DNA from: Sphaerisporangium sp040683095
Lineage (GTDB): Bacteria; Actinomycetota; Actinomycetes; Streptosporangiales; Streptosporangiaceae
Length of the DNA stretch: 64,000 nt
NCBI RefSeq assembly: GCF_040683095.1
Contig: NZ_JBFBCI010000043.1
Coordinates: 15,489-79,488 of the forward strand
Reading direction: 5' to 3'
Positions 35,049 to 44,059 of the stretch are shown here, in pieces (position 1 is the stretch's first letter; each line of letters starts with the position of its first letter). The notes beneath the pieces are model-generated. The model saw nothing but the letters and a program-made list of their open reading frames with translations. It was not told the origin of the DNA and ran no database searches. The position numbers and the translations under genes are program-made.

Positions 35049-37465
35049 CGGCGGGTCACCTCCACGAGGACGGGCGAGATCTGGTCGCGCCGGGTCTCGA
35101 AGACGATCGAGGGGTCGGGGGTGCCGGGGGCGTTGACGAAGCTGGCGAACCTGCGCAGCTTCTCGGGGTCCTCGACGGTGGCGCGCCACTCGTCGAAGTA
35201 GCCGCCGACGTGCCGTTCCATCGCCGCGTCCAGGTCGGCGCAGATGCCGAGCGAGTCGCGGACGACGACGTCGCGCAGGTGGTCCAGGCCGATCCGCTCG
35301 ATCCAGGCGGACGTGCGCTGCAGGCGGTCGGCCGTGCGGATGTAGAACATCAGGAAGCGGTCGATCGTGCGGACCAGCTCCTCGTCGGACAGGTCGCTCG
35401 CGAGCAGCTCGGCGTGGCGGGGGGTGAAGCCGCCGTTGCCGCCGACGTACAGGTTCCAGCCGGACTCGGTCGCGATGACGCCGAAGTCCTTGCCGCGGGC
35501 CTCGGCGCACTCGCGGGCGCAGCCGGAGACGGCGGCCTTGAGCTTGTGCGGCGAGCGCAGACCGCGGTAGCGCAGCTCCAGGGCGATGGCCATGCCGACC
35601 GAGTCCTGCACGCCGTACCGGCACCAGGCGGACCCGACGCAGGACTTCACCGTGCGCAGGGCCTTGCCGTACGCGTGGCCGGACTCGAACCCGGCGTCGA
35701 CGAGCCGCTTCCAGATCTTGGGCAGCTCCTCGACGCGCGCGCCGAACAGGTCGATCCGCTGCCCGCCGGTGATCTTGGTGTAGAGGCCGAAGTCGCGGGC
35801 GACCTCGCCGATCACGATGAGCTTCTCGGGGGTGATCTCGCCGCCGGGGATGCGCGGCACCACCGAGTACGTGCCGTTCTTCTGGATGTTGGCGAGGAAG
35901 TGGTCGTTGGTGTCCTGCAGCGCGGCGCGCTCGCCCTCCAGCACGTGGCCGCCGTCGAGCGAGGCGAGGATCGAGGCGACGACCGGTTTGCAGATGTCGC
36001 AGCCGCGCCCCCGGCCGTGCTCGGCGATGAGCCGCGAGAAGGTCGTGATGCCGCGCACGCGGACGATGTCGAACAGCTCCGCCCTGCTGTGGGAGAAGTG
36101 CTCGCACAGCGCCTTGTCCTGGACGACGCCCTCGGCGGCGAGGATCGACGCGAGCGCCGGGACGCAACTGCCGCAGCTCGTGCCCGCCCGCGTGCACTTC
36201 TTGAGCGCGGGCACGTCGGTCGCGCCGCGCTCGGCGATGGCCGCGCGGACCTCGCCGCGCGAGACGTTGTTGCACGAGCAGACCGGCGCGTCGTCCGGCA
36301 GGTCCACGCTGGGCCCGCCGGCGCTGGCGAACAGCAGGTCGCTCGGCGAGGCGGTCAGCTCCCTGCCGACCAGGGGCCGCAGCAGCGTGTACGGCGCGGC
36401 GTCGCCGACGCAGATGCCGCCGAGCAGGGTGCGGGCGTCGTCGCTGACGAACAGCTTCTTGTAGACGCCGCCGACCGGGTCCATGTAGGTCACGTCGAGC
36501 GCGCCCGACAGCCGGCCGAAGCTGGCGACGTCCACGCCGAGCAGCTTGAGCTTGGTGGACTCCTCGGCGCCGGTGAACGAGGCCGAGCCGCCGAGGATGC
36601 GGTCGGCGGCGACCTCGGCCATGGCGTTGCACGGCCCGATCAGGCCGTACACCATGCCGCCTGCCAGGGCGCACTCCCCCACCGCGTAGACGGCGGGGTC
36701 GGCGGTGCGCATGCCCTCGTCCACAACGACGCCGCCGCGCTCGCCGACCGGCAGCCCGGCCCGGCGGGCGAGCTCGTCGCGCGGCCGTACGCCCGCGGAG
36801 AACACGACGACGTCCGCGTCGATGGCCGTGCCGCCGGCGAGCACCACCCGGCCGTCCTCGATCCGGTCCAGGCCCGTGCCGGTGTGCACGGTGAGGCCGA
36901 GCCGCTCGACGTGGCCCCGGAGCACCGCGCCGCCGCCCTCGTCGACCTGGCGGGGCATGAGCCAGGCGCCCATCTCGACGACGTGCGTGGCCAGGCCGAG
37001 GCCGCGCAGCGCGTCGGCCGCCTCCAGCCCGAGCAGGCCGCCGCCGACCACGACGCCCGTGGCCGCGCCGGACGAGGCGGCGCGGATCGCGTCCAGGTCC
37101 TCGATGGTGCGGTACACGAAGGCGCGATCGGCGCCGGGCACCGGGGGGACGAAGGGCGCCGAGCCGGTGGCGAGCACCAGCGCGTCGTACGGCTCCTCGT
37201 GCCCGTCCCGCGTGGTCACCGTGCGCCGGGCGCGGTCGATGGAGATCACGCGGTCGCCCAGCAGCACCCGCGCCGAGGCTCCGGGGGCCGGGAAGGTCAG
37301 CTCGGCCGCGCTCGTGCCCTTCAAGTACGAGGTGAGGGCGACCCGGTCGTAGGCGGGCCGCGGCTCCTCCCCGATCACGGTGATCGTCCCGGTGAACCCC
37401 TCGCGCGCCAGCGTCTCGACGAGCCGGTGGGCCGTGGGCCCGTATCCCGCCACAACGATTCTCAC
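35045..37465 (-). CDS. nirB: NADH-dependent nitrite reductase large subunit NirB
   Basis: NirB reduces nitrite to ammonium with siroheme. The 806-residue product has an FAD/NAD(P)H oxidoreductase domain (about 1-290), a BFD-like 2Fe-2S domain with CSCNNV and CTRAGTSCGSC (about 410-470), a second Cys pair GCDICKP, then the sulfite/nitrite reductase domains. The 4Fe-4S/siroheme cysteines are in TVKSCVGSAWCRYG and AVSGCARECAEARG. The start is GTG 37465, preceded by GAGGAGG and overlapping the upstream gene's stop. It is co-translated with nirD. Confidence 0.97.
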   Translation of the reverse strand: MRIVVAGYGPTAHRLVETLAREGFTGTITVIGEEPRPAYDRVALTSYLKGTSAAELTFPAPGASARVLLGDRVISIDRARRTVTTRDGHEEPYDALVLATGSAPFVPPVPGADRAFVYRTIEDLDAIRAASSGAATGVVVGGGLLGLEAADALRGLGLATHVVEMGAWLMPRQVDEGGGAVLRGHVERLGLTVHTGTGLDRIEDGRVVLAGGTAIDADVVVFSAGVRPRDELARRAGLPVGERGGVVVDEGMRTADPAVYAVGECALAGGMVYGLIGPCNAMAEVAADRILGGSASFTGAEESTKLKLLGVDVASFGRLSGALDVTYMDPVGGVYKKLFVSDDARTLLGGICVGDAAPYTLLRPLVGRELTASPSDLLFASAGGPSVDLPDDAPVCSCNNVSRGEVRAAIAERGATDVPALKKCTRAGTSCGSCVPALASILAAEGVVQDKALCEHFSHSRAELFDIVRVRGITTFSRLIAEHGRGRGCDICKPVVASILASLDGGHVLEGERAALQDTNDHFLANIQKNGTYSVVPRIPGGEITPEKLIVIGEVARDFGLYTKITGGQRIDLFGARVEELPKIWKRLVDAGFESGHAYGKALRTVKSCVGSAWCRYGVQDSVGMAIALELRYRGLRSPHKLKAAVSGCARECAEARGKDFGVIATESGWNLYVGGNGGFTPRHAELLASDLSDEELVRTIDRFLMFYIRTADRLQRTSAWIERIGLDHLRDVVVRDSLGICADLDAAMERHVGGYFDEWRATVEDPEKLRRFASFVNAPGTPDPSIVFETRRDQISPVLVEVTRR

Positions 37466-38877
37466 GCCGGGACCTCCTCTTCCTGCGCGCACAGCCATCC
37501 GATGAGACCTTCGACCGCGTCCTTGCAGCTCCCGCAGCCGGTGGTCGCCCTGGTCGCGGCGGTCACGGCGGCCAGGTCGCGCGCGCCCGCCTCCCAGCAG
37601 GCGCGGATCCTTCCCTTGGTCACGTTGTTGCATTCGCACACGCGCGCCGAGTCCGGCATGCGCACGGGCGTGTCGGCGGGCACGGCGCCGTCGTCCAGGC
37701 CGGGGAACAGCAGGCCCGCGGGGTCGCCGGGAAGCGGGCCTCCCCGGTCGTAGAGCTGGGTGAGCGTCCCCACGGTGGGCGCCGCGCCGAGCAGGATCGC
37801 GCCGACGAGGCGTTCGTCCCTGATGACGAGCTTGCGGTAGATGCCGCGGGCCCGGTGGGTAAAGGTGACGACCTCCACGGCGCTGTCGGGGTCCTCGGCC
37901 AGGTGCGTCTCGCCCATGGCCGCGAGCTCGACGCTCCTGGCCTTGAGCCGGGTGACCAGCCGCGACCCGCGGTAGCGCGCGGACGGGCAGGCCCCGGTGA
38001 TCAGGTCGGCGACCACGGCGGCCTGCTCCCAGGCGGGCGCCACCAGGCCGTACACCGTGCCGTCGTGCTGGGCGCACTCGCCGATCGCGTAGATGGCCGG
38101 GTCGGAGGTGCGCAGCCGGTCGTCCACGACGACGCCCCGGCCGACCTCCAGCCCGGCGTCCTCGGCGAGCCCGGTCAGCGGGCGCACCCCGCAGGCCAGG
38201 ACGACCACGCCGGCGGGCAGGATCTCGCCGGTGGACAGCTCGACGCCGCCGGCGCGGATCGCGGCGGCCCGCGCGCCGGTCCTGACCGTGACGCCGAGGC
38301 CGGCGAGCGCGTCGCCGAGCACCGCCCCCGCCCCGGCGTCGAGCTGGCGGTCCATCAGGTGGCCGGTGTGATGCAGCAGGGTGACCCGCAGGCCGCGCCC
38401 GGAAAGGCCGCGGGCGGCCTCGACGCCGAGCAGGCCGCCGCCGACCACCACTGCGGTGGTCGCGGTCCTGGCGGCGGCGAGGATCCTGTCGCAGTCGTCC
38501 ATGGTGCGCAGCGCGATGGCCCGGCCCGCGCCGGGGATCGGCGGCACGACCGCCTCGCTGCCGGTGGCGAGCGCCAGCACGTCGTAGGGCTCGCGCCGCC
38601 CGTCCGCCGTGCGGACCTCGCGGGCCTCGCGGTCGATGGCGGTGACCGTGACGCCGAGCCGGACGGTCACGCCGTCCCCGGCCTGCGCGGGCAGGCGGAC
38701 CTGCTCGGGGCTCGCGGTGCCGGCGAGCACGTTCGACAGCAGCACCCGGTTGTAGGGCCCGCGGGCCTCGGCGCCGATGACCGTGATCGTGATGTGCCTG
38801 TTCTCGGGGTCCCGGGCCCGGACCTCGGAGGCGAGCCGCGAGCCCGCCATGCCGTTCCCCACGACGACGAGCCTCAC
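37462..38877 (-). CDS. FAD-dependent electron transfer subunit of assimilatory nitrate reductase (NasC-like)
   Basis: The 471-residue product resembles the N-terminal half of NirB: an FAD/NAD(P)H domain (about 1-390) with VVVGGGLLGVEAARGL for NAD(P)H binding, and a C-terminal BFD-like 2Fe-2S domain with CECNNVTKGRI and TTGCGSCKD. It would pass electrons from NAD(P)H to the nitrate reductase encoded just upstream. GTG 38877 overlaps that gene's stop, and its own stop overlaps nirB. The similarity to the next gene suggests an old duplication. Confidence 0.88.
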   Translation of the reverse strand: MRLVVVGNGMAGSRLASEVRARDPENRHITITVIGAEARGPYNRVLLSNVLAGTASPEQVRLPAQAGDGVTVRLGVTVTAIDREAREVRTADGRREPYDVLALATGSEAVVPPIPGAGRAIALRTMDDCDRILAAARTATTAVVVGGGLLGVEAARGLSGRGLRVTLLHHTGHLMDRQLDAGAGAVLGDALAGLGVTVRTGARAAAIRAGGVELSTGEILPAGVVVLACGVRPLTGLAEDAGLEVGRGVVVDDRLRTSDPAIYAIGECAQHDGTVYGLVAPAWEQAAVVADLITGACPSARYRGSRLVTRLKARSVELAAMGETHLAEDPDSAVEVVTFTHRARGIYRKLVIRDERLVGAILLGAAPTVGTLTQLYDRGGPLPGDPAGLLFPGLDDGAVPADTPVRMPDSARVCECNNVTKGRIRACWEAGARDLAAVTAATRATTGCGSCKDAVEGLIGWLCAQEEEVPA

Positions 38878-41066
38878 GGGCGCCGCCCCCGCTCGGCCGC
38901 GGAGCCGCCCGGGGCGTCCGGTTTGTACACCCGCACGGCGCAGACCTTGAACTCCGGCATGCGCGAGACCGGGTCCAGGATGGGGTTGGTGAGACGGTTG
39001 ACGCCCTCCCAGTGGAAGGGCATGAAGATCGTGTCGTGCCGGATCGCCGCGCTCACCCGGGCCACGACCTCGGTGGCGCCCCTGCGGCTCTCCACCCGTA
39101 CCGTGTCCCCGGCGGCGACGCCCAGGCGGGCGGCCAGGCCGGGGTGCAGCTCGGCGTACGGCTCGGGAGCGGCGTCGTTCAGCGCGCGCACGCGCCGGGT
39201 CTGCGCGCCGCTCTGGTACTGGGCGAGGACGCGGCCGGTGGTCAGGTAGTACGGGTAGTCGTCGTCGACCTCCTCGGCGGGGGGCCGGTGGTCGACCGGG
39301 ACGAACCGCGCCCGCCCGTCCGGCGTGGGGAACCGGTCGAGGAACGGGCGGGGCGTGCCGGGGTGGTCCTCGGAGGGGGCGGGCCAGAAGACGCCCGTCT
39401 CGGCGGCGATGCGCTCGTAGGTGATGCCCGCGTAGTCGGCGATCCCTCCCGCGCTGGCGCGGCGCAGCTCGTCGAAGACCACGCCCGGGTCGCCGAAGAA
39501 GCCGGGACGGCCGAGGCGCGCGGCCAGGTCGGCGAGGATCGCGAGGTCGCCGCGCACCCCGTCCGGCGGGGCGAGCGCCTGGCGGCGCAGCAGGACCCTG
39601 CCCTCCAGGTTGGTCATCGTGCCGTGCTCCTCGGCCCACTGGGTCGTGGGCAGCACGACGTCGGCCATCGCGGCGGTCTCCGACAGCACGATGTCGGAGA
39701 CGACGAGCAGGTCCAGCGCGGCCAGCCGCCCGGTGACGTGGCCGGACCGCGGCGCCGACACGACCGGGTTGGATCCGAACACCAGCAGCCCCTTCGGGCC
39801 GCCGGGGGTGCCGAGCGCGTCCAGCAGCTCGTACGCCGACCGGCCCGGGCCGGGGAGGTCGGCGGGGTCGACGCCCCACACGCGCGCGACGTGCGCGCGG
39901 GCGGCCGGGTCGTCGATGCGGCGGTAGCCGGGCAGCTGGTCGGCCTTCTGCCCATGCTCGCGCCCGCCCTGGCCGTTGCCCTGGCCGGTGACGCAGCCGT
40001 AGCCCGAGCCCGCGCGGCCGGGCAGGCCGAGCGCGAGCGCGAGGTCGATGAACGCGGTCACGGTGTCGACGCCCTTGGAGTGCTGCTCGGCGCCGCGCGC
40101 GGTGAGGATCATCGCCGTGCGGGCGGTGCCGAGCAGGCGGACGGCCTCGCGCATGTCCGCGACGGGCACCCCCGTGACGCGTTCGGCCCGCTCTGGCCAC
40201 CAGGCCGCCACCGACGCCCGGACCGCCTCGAAGCCGGTGGTGCGGGCGGCGATGTACTCCTCGTCGGCGTACCCCTCGGTGATCGCGATGTGGAGCAGGC
40301 CGAGGGCCAGGGCCAGGTCGGTGCCGGGGGCGAGGCGCAGGTGCAGCACGGCCTGCCGCGCGGTGCGGGTCTCGCGCGGGTCCGCCACGATCAGGGCGCC
40401 GCGCAGGTGCCGCATGAACGGCGGCATGGTCTCGGCGAGGTTGCCGCCGGCGAGCAGCACGGCCTCGGCGCCGGCGATGTCGGTGATCGGGAACGGCAGG
40501 CCGCGGTCCATGCCGAACGCGCGGTTCGCCGCGGCGGCGGCCGAGGACATGCAGAACCGGCCGTTGTAGTCGATCTGGCTGGTGCGCAGGGCGACCCGGG
40601 CGAACTTGCCGAGCTGGTAGGCCTTCTCGTTGGTCAGGCCCCCGCCGCCGAACACCGCGACCGCGTCGGCGCCGTGCCGCTCCTGGATGGCGCGGACGCC
40701 GGCCGCGACGCGGTCCAGGGCTTCGTCCCAGGTCACGGGCACCAGGGGGCCGTCGCGGCGCTCGCGGGCCAGCGGGGTGAGGAGGCGCGCGCCGCCGGTG
40801 AGCAGTTCGGCGGCGGTCCAGCCCTTCTGGCACAGGGCGCCCTCGTTGGCCGGGACGTCCTGCCGGGGCGCCACGGTCACCGCGCCCACTCCCGCGCCCA
40901 CTCCCGTGCCGTCGCCCGCCCCCGGCTCCCGCGTGACGTACATCCCGCACTGCAGCGCGCAGTACGGGCAGTGCGTGGCCGCTCCCACGTGCGCGGGCGA
41001 CATCACAGACGCCTGCGGGGCAAGTGAGATCGGCATGGATCCGATGGTGCTTTCAAGCCGTTTCAC
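38874..41066 (-). CDS. Assimilatory nitrate reductase catalytic subunit (molybdopterin, NasA/NarB type)
   Basis: The 730-residue product is a bis-MGD molybdoenzyme. The N-terminal 4Fe-4S motif is CPYCALQC with the fourth cysteine in ALCQKGW. Molybdopterin-binding stretches include NGRFCMSSAAAAANRAFG and GQGNGQGGREHGQKADQLPG, and the C-terminal molydopterin-binding barrel ends near the stop. It reduces nitrate to nitrite in the cytoplasm. The start is GTG 41066, placed eight bases after AGGAGGG. There is no C-terminal 2Fe-2S domain. Its cofactor would come from moaA/mobA at 59710-61421. Confidence 0.93.
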   Translation of the reverse strand: MKRLESTIGSMPISLAPQASVMSPAHVGAATHCPYCALQCGMYVTREPGAGDGTGVGAGVGAVTVAPRQDVPANEGALCQKGWTAAELLTGGARLLTPLARERRDGPLVPVTWDEALDRVAAGVRAIQERHGADAVAVFGGGGLTNEKAYQLGKFARVALRTSQIDYNGRFCMSSAAAAANRAFGMDRGLPFPITDIAGAEAVLLAGGNLAETMPPFMRHLRGALIVADPRETRTARQAVLHLRLAPGTDLALALGLLHIAITEGYADEEYIAARTTGFEAVRASVAAWWPERAERVTGVPVADMREAVRLLGTARTAMILTARGAEQHSKGVDTVTAFIDLALALGLPGRAGSGYGCVTGQGNGQGGREHGQKADQLPGYRRIDDPAARAHVARVWGVDPADLPGPGRSAYELLDALGTPGGPKGLLVFGSNPVVSAPRSGHVTGRLAALDLLVVSDIVLSETAAMADVVLPTTQWAEEHGTMTNLEGRVLLRRQALAPPDGVRGDLAILADLAARLGRPGFFGDPGVVFDELRRASAGGIADYAGITYERIAAETGVFWPAPSEDHPGTPRPFLDRFPTPDGRARFVPVDHRPPAEEVDDDYPYYLTTGRVLAQYQSGAQTRRVRALNDAAPEPYAELHPGLAARLGVAAGDTVRVESRRGATEVVARVSAAIRHDTIFMPFHWEGVNRLTNPILDPVSRMPEFKVCAVRVYKPDAPGGSAAERGRRP

Positions 41067-41123
41067 CGTTGGGTCCCTCCTGTTACCTCTGTGCTACATC
41101 CCGGCCGGGCCGGAATCCGGGGC

Positions 41124-42482
41124 TCAGACACGGGCCTCGGCCACCCCCGCGGCGGGCCGCGCGCCGGCCGGGCGCAGGTAGCAGAACCAGGTCAGCCCCG
41201 CGCAGACGGCGTAGAAGCCGGCGAACGCCACCAGGGCCGCGCCCGCGCCGCCGGTCGCGGCGATCGAGGTGCCGAAACCGCGGTTGATGAAGAAGCCGCC
41301 GAACGCGCCGACGGCCGAGATGATCCCGATGGCGGCGGAGCTGTCGCGCTTGCCCGCCGCCACGGCCGCCGCGCGGGCCTTCTCGTCGCCCGGCGGGACG
41401 TCCCTGAGCGCCCTCGCCATGAAGATCGCGGGGATCATCCGGTACGTCGAGCCGTTGCCGACGCCCGTGAGCGCCACCAGCAGAAGGTAGGCGGCGAAGA
41501 AGGTCGCGAAGTGGTGGGCGCCGACGCCGACGCCGACCAGCGCGACCGCGCCCCCCATGGCGGCGAAGTTCGCCAGCGTCACCTTCGACCCGCCGAGGCG
41601 GTCGGACAGGAGCCCGCCGAGCGGCCTGATCAGCGAGCCGACGAGCGCCCCGAGGAAGGCCCACGAGACGGTGGAGGCGTGCTCGGGGAACTGGCTCTTG
41701 ATGAGCAGCGGGAAGGCCGTGGTGTAGCCGATGAAGGATCCGAAGGTGCCGATGTAGAGCAGCGACATGATCCAGGTCTGCGCCCTGCCCGCGATCTTCA
41801 GCTGCGCGCACGGGTCGGCCTTGGCCGAGGTGAGGTTGTCCATGAAGAAGAACGCGCCCACCGCCGCGACCACGATGAACGGCACCCAGAACAGCCCGGC
41901 CGCCGCCAGGCCGAAACCGGTGATCACCAGCGGCATGGCCAGTTGCACGGAGCTGACGCCGATGTTGCCGCCCGCCGCGTTCAGGCCGAGCGCCCAGCCC
42001 TGCCGGCGCTCGGGGTAGAAGTAGGTGATGTTGGCCATGCTGGAGGCGAAGTTGCCGCCGCCGAGCCCGGCCGTGGCGGCGATGAGCAGGAATGCCCAGT
42101 ACGGGGTGCCGGGGTCGCCGACGGCCACCGCCAGCAGGACGGCCGGCACGAGCAGCAGCAGCGCGCTGACCACGGTCCAGTTGCGGCCGCCGAAGCGGGC
42201 GGGCGCGAAGGTGTAGGGCAGGCGCAGGGCGGATCCGACGAGATTCGGCAGGGACACCAGCCAGAAGAGCTGGTCGGTGGAGAACCGGTGGTCCCCGAGC
42301 TTGACCGCGACGATGCTCCAGACGGTCCAGAGGGTGAAGCCGAGATGCTCGGCGAGAATCGAGAACGCCAGGTTTCTGCGGGCTGTCCGCTTGCCCCGGC
42401 GCTGCCAGAAGTCCGGATCGTCCGGATTCCAGTCGTTAATCCAGCGGCCTTTCGCCGACGCCGTCGGCATAACCTCGACCAC
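41124..42482 (-). CDS. narK: Nitrate/nitrite transporter NarK (MFS)
   Basis: The 452-residue product is a major facilitator protein with about 12 membrane segments. The nitrate signature glycine-rich segments are visible: GLGGGNFASSMANITYFYPE and GVGNGSTYRMIP. Arg residues in these helices bind nitrate in the family. It imports nitrate and/or exports nitrite. The GTG start at 42482 follows AGGAGGAAAG. It is first in the nitrate cluster, with a 27-bp dyad about 140 bp upstream, and the reductase gene begins 58 bp after its end. Confidence 0.95.
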   Translation of the reverse strand: MVEVMPTASAKGRWINDWNPDDPDFWQRRGKRTARRNLAFSILAEHLGFTLWTVWSIVAVKLGDHRFSTDQLFWLVSLPNLVGSALRLPYTFAPARFGGRNWTVVSALLLLVPAVLLAVAVGDPGTPYWAFLLIAATAGLGGGNFASSMANITYFYPERRQGWALGLNAAGGNIGVSSVQLAMPLVITGFGLAAAGLFWVPFIVVAAVGAFFFMDNLTSAKADPCAQLKIAGRAQTWIMSLLYIGTFGSFIGYTTAFPLLIKSQFPEHASTVSWAFLGALVGSLIRPLGGLLSDRLGGSKVTLANFAAMGGAVALVGVGVGAHHFATFFAAYLLLVALTGVGNGSTYRMIPAIFMARALRDVPPGDEKARAAAVAAGKRDSSAAIGIISAVGAFGGFFINRGFGTSIAATGGAGAALVAFAGFYAVCAGLTWFCYLRPAGARPAAGVAEARV

Positions 42483-42620
42483 GGTCGCTTTCCTCCTATT
42501 TCGCTGTTTTCAGGAGGTTCAGACCGTATCCGCGCTCATCACACCGCCCCGCGACGATGGTTAGATATCGCCGTTACTTCCGACGCACCCTTGAAACATG
42601 TGATCCACAGGCATCACTGA

Positions 42621-42647
42621 GGCAACCTGGATTTAACAAAGGTTGCC
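42621..42647. promoter_or_regulatory. 27-bp dyad in the narK/def intergenic region
   Basis: GGCAACCT (42621-42628) and AGGTTGCC (42640-42647) are perfect inverted arms around an 11-bp AT-rich centre. The site lies about 140 bp upstream of the narK start and about 70 bp before def. Its form suits a dimeric regulator. NnaR or GlnR control of narK is known in other actinomycetes, but I cannot match this site to a published consensus from memory. Confidence 0.6.
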
Positions 42648-42715
42648 GTCAGGCCGATCCGGGAATTCCTCCCGGGAACCGTCCAGCCGACCCGACGACA
42701 CCCCCTGGAGCGAGC

Positions 42716-43195
42716 TTGTCCAGCGTCCAGCCGATCAGGCTCTTCGCCGACCCCGTGCTCCGCACCGTGGCCTCCCCGGTCACCGACTTCGACCGATCCC
42801 TGCGCGAGCTCGTCAAGTCCCTGCAGGCCACCACCCGCGCGGGCGCCGGCCGCGCCGGGCTCGCGGCCCCCCAGCTCGGCGTGCCGCTGCGCGTGCTCGT
42901 CTTCGAGGTGGAGGGCAGGTCGGGGCATCTGGTGAACCCCCGCCTTGAGGCGTCCCCGCGCACGATCGTCGCCGACGAGGCGTGCCTGTCGGCGCCCGGC
43001 GTGTGGTGGCCGCTGGAGCGTTCCTACTCGGTCGTCGCCAAAGGGCGCGACATGTACGGCAAGCCGGTGACGATCCGGGCGCTCGGCATGCTGGCCCGGG
43101 TGCTGCAGCACGAGGTCGACCACCTGGACGGCGTGCTGTTCAGCGATCATCTGCCCACCGACGAGCGGGAACGCTTCTTCGCCGCGCTGGCGTAG
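42716..43195 (+). CDS. def: Peptide deformylase
   Basis: Peptide deformylase removes the N-formyl group from new proteins. The 159-residue product has motif 1 GRAGLAAPQLG, motif 2 DEACLSAPG (the metal Cys; most family members have EGCLS) and motif 3 QHEVDHLDG with the metal histidines and catalytic Glu. The start appears to be TTG 42716 (MSSVQPIRLFADPVLRTVA), with TGGAG five bases upstream; no ATG or GTG fits the conserved N-terminus. It is divergent from narK and lies ahead of the gas vesicle genes. The variant motif 2 suggests a divergent paralogue, but all metal ligands are kept. Confidence 0.9.
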   Translation: MSSVQPIRLFADPVLRTVASPVTDFDRSLRELVKSLQATTRAGAGRAGLAAPQLGVPLRVLVFEVEGRSGHLVNPRLEASPRTIVADEACLSAPGVWWPLERSYSVVAKGRDMYGKPVTIRALGMLARVLQHEVDHLDGVLFSDHLPTDERERFFAALA

Positions 43196-43325
43196 GTCCG
43201 CCCCCGGGCGAGCGCCTCCGTTTTCTCCGCGCACCATGTCCATTTTTACCGGTCATGCGCGTTCTGTACCAATCTGGGCGGGTAGGGCTGAACCGTCGAA
43301 ACGGGAGCCGGAGAAGGAGGCAATC

Positions 43326-44054
43326 GTGGCAGGCGGACTCAAAGTGGCCGTGGCGGTCGCGCTCGGCTACTTCCTCGGCCGGAACCGGAGGTTCAAGCTC
43401 GCGATCGCCCTGGCCGTGGCGGGCGCGACCGGCAGGCTCGGCGGGACGCGCGGCAACCTGCTGGAGCAGGGCATGAAGCTGGTCAGCTCGTCCCCCGAGC
43501 TCGAGAAGATCGTCAACAGCGTCCGCGGCGAGCTGTTCGAGGCGGGCAAGGCCGCCGCCAAGGCCGCGGCGAGCAGGCAGGTCTCCTCGATCAGCGCCAA
43601 GCTCCAGGATCGCGCCGAGTCCCTCCAGCACGCGGCCAACGTCGCGGCCGGGCTGGAGGAGACCGCGACCGGAGCCGCGACCGAGGCGGCGACCGGAGCG
43701 GCGGCGACGGCCACGGGTGCCGCCAGAGGAGCCGCCAGGACCGCGCGCGGCGGCGTCTCGGGACTGCGGCACCGGGCCACGGGCGGCTACCGGACCGCCA
43801 GGGCACGACGCCCGCGCGGCGAGGAGGAAGGGCCGTACGAGGACCAGTACGGCGAATACGCCGAGTACGAGGAAGAAGAGGACTACGAGGAGCCGCCGCC
43901 CCGGGGGTCCGCGCGCGAGGGCGCCAGGCGGGCACGGGACGTCGGCCTGGAGGACGTGGAGGAGGAAGAAGAGGACGAGAAACCGGCCCCGCGCGGGCGC
44001 GTGGTCCGTGACCGGCCGTCGCCGCGGTCCCGGCCGGTCCGCCGGAGGGAGTGA
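43326..44054 (+). CDS. Gas vesicle cluster protein, GvpY-like
   Basis: The 242-residue product starts AGGLKVAVAVALGYFLGRNRRFKLAIALAVA-like, with a short hydrophobic segment and an Ala-rich middle (about 70-160) predicted helical. It ends with a highly charged tail of Glu/Tyr/Arg (YEDQYGEYAEYEEEED and later). Such proteins of unknown role precede the SRPBCC gene in Streptomyces-type gas vesicle clusters. The GTG start at 43326 follows GAAGGAGG. Its end is adjacent to gvpZ. Confidence 0.7.
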   Translation: MAGGLKVAVAVALGYFLGRNRRFKLAIALAVAGATGRLGGTRGNLLEQGMKLVSSSPELEKIVNSVRGELFEAGKAAAKAAASRQVSSISAKLQDRAESLQHAANVAAGLEETATGAATEAATGAAATATGAARGAARTARGGVSGLRHRATGGYRTARARRPRGEEEGPYEDQYGEYAEYEEEEDYEEPPPRGSAREGARRARDVGLEDVEEEEEDEKPAPRGRVVRDRPSPRSRPVRRRE

Positions 44055-44059
44055 CCGCG

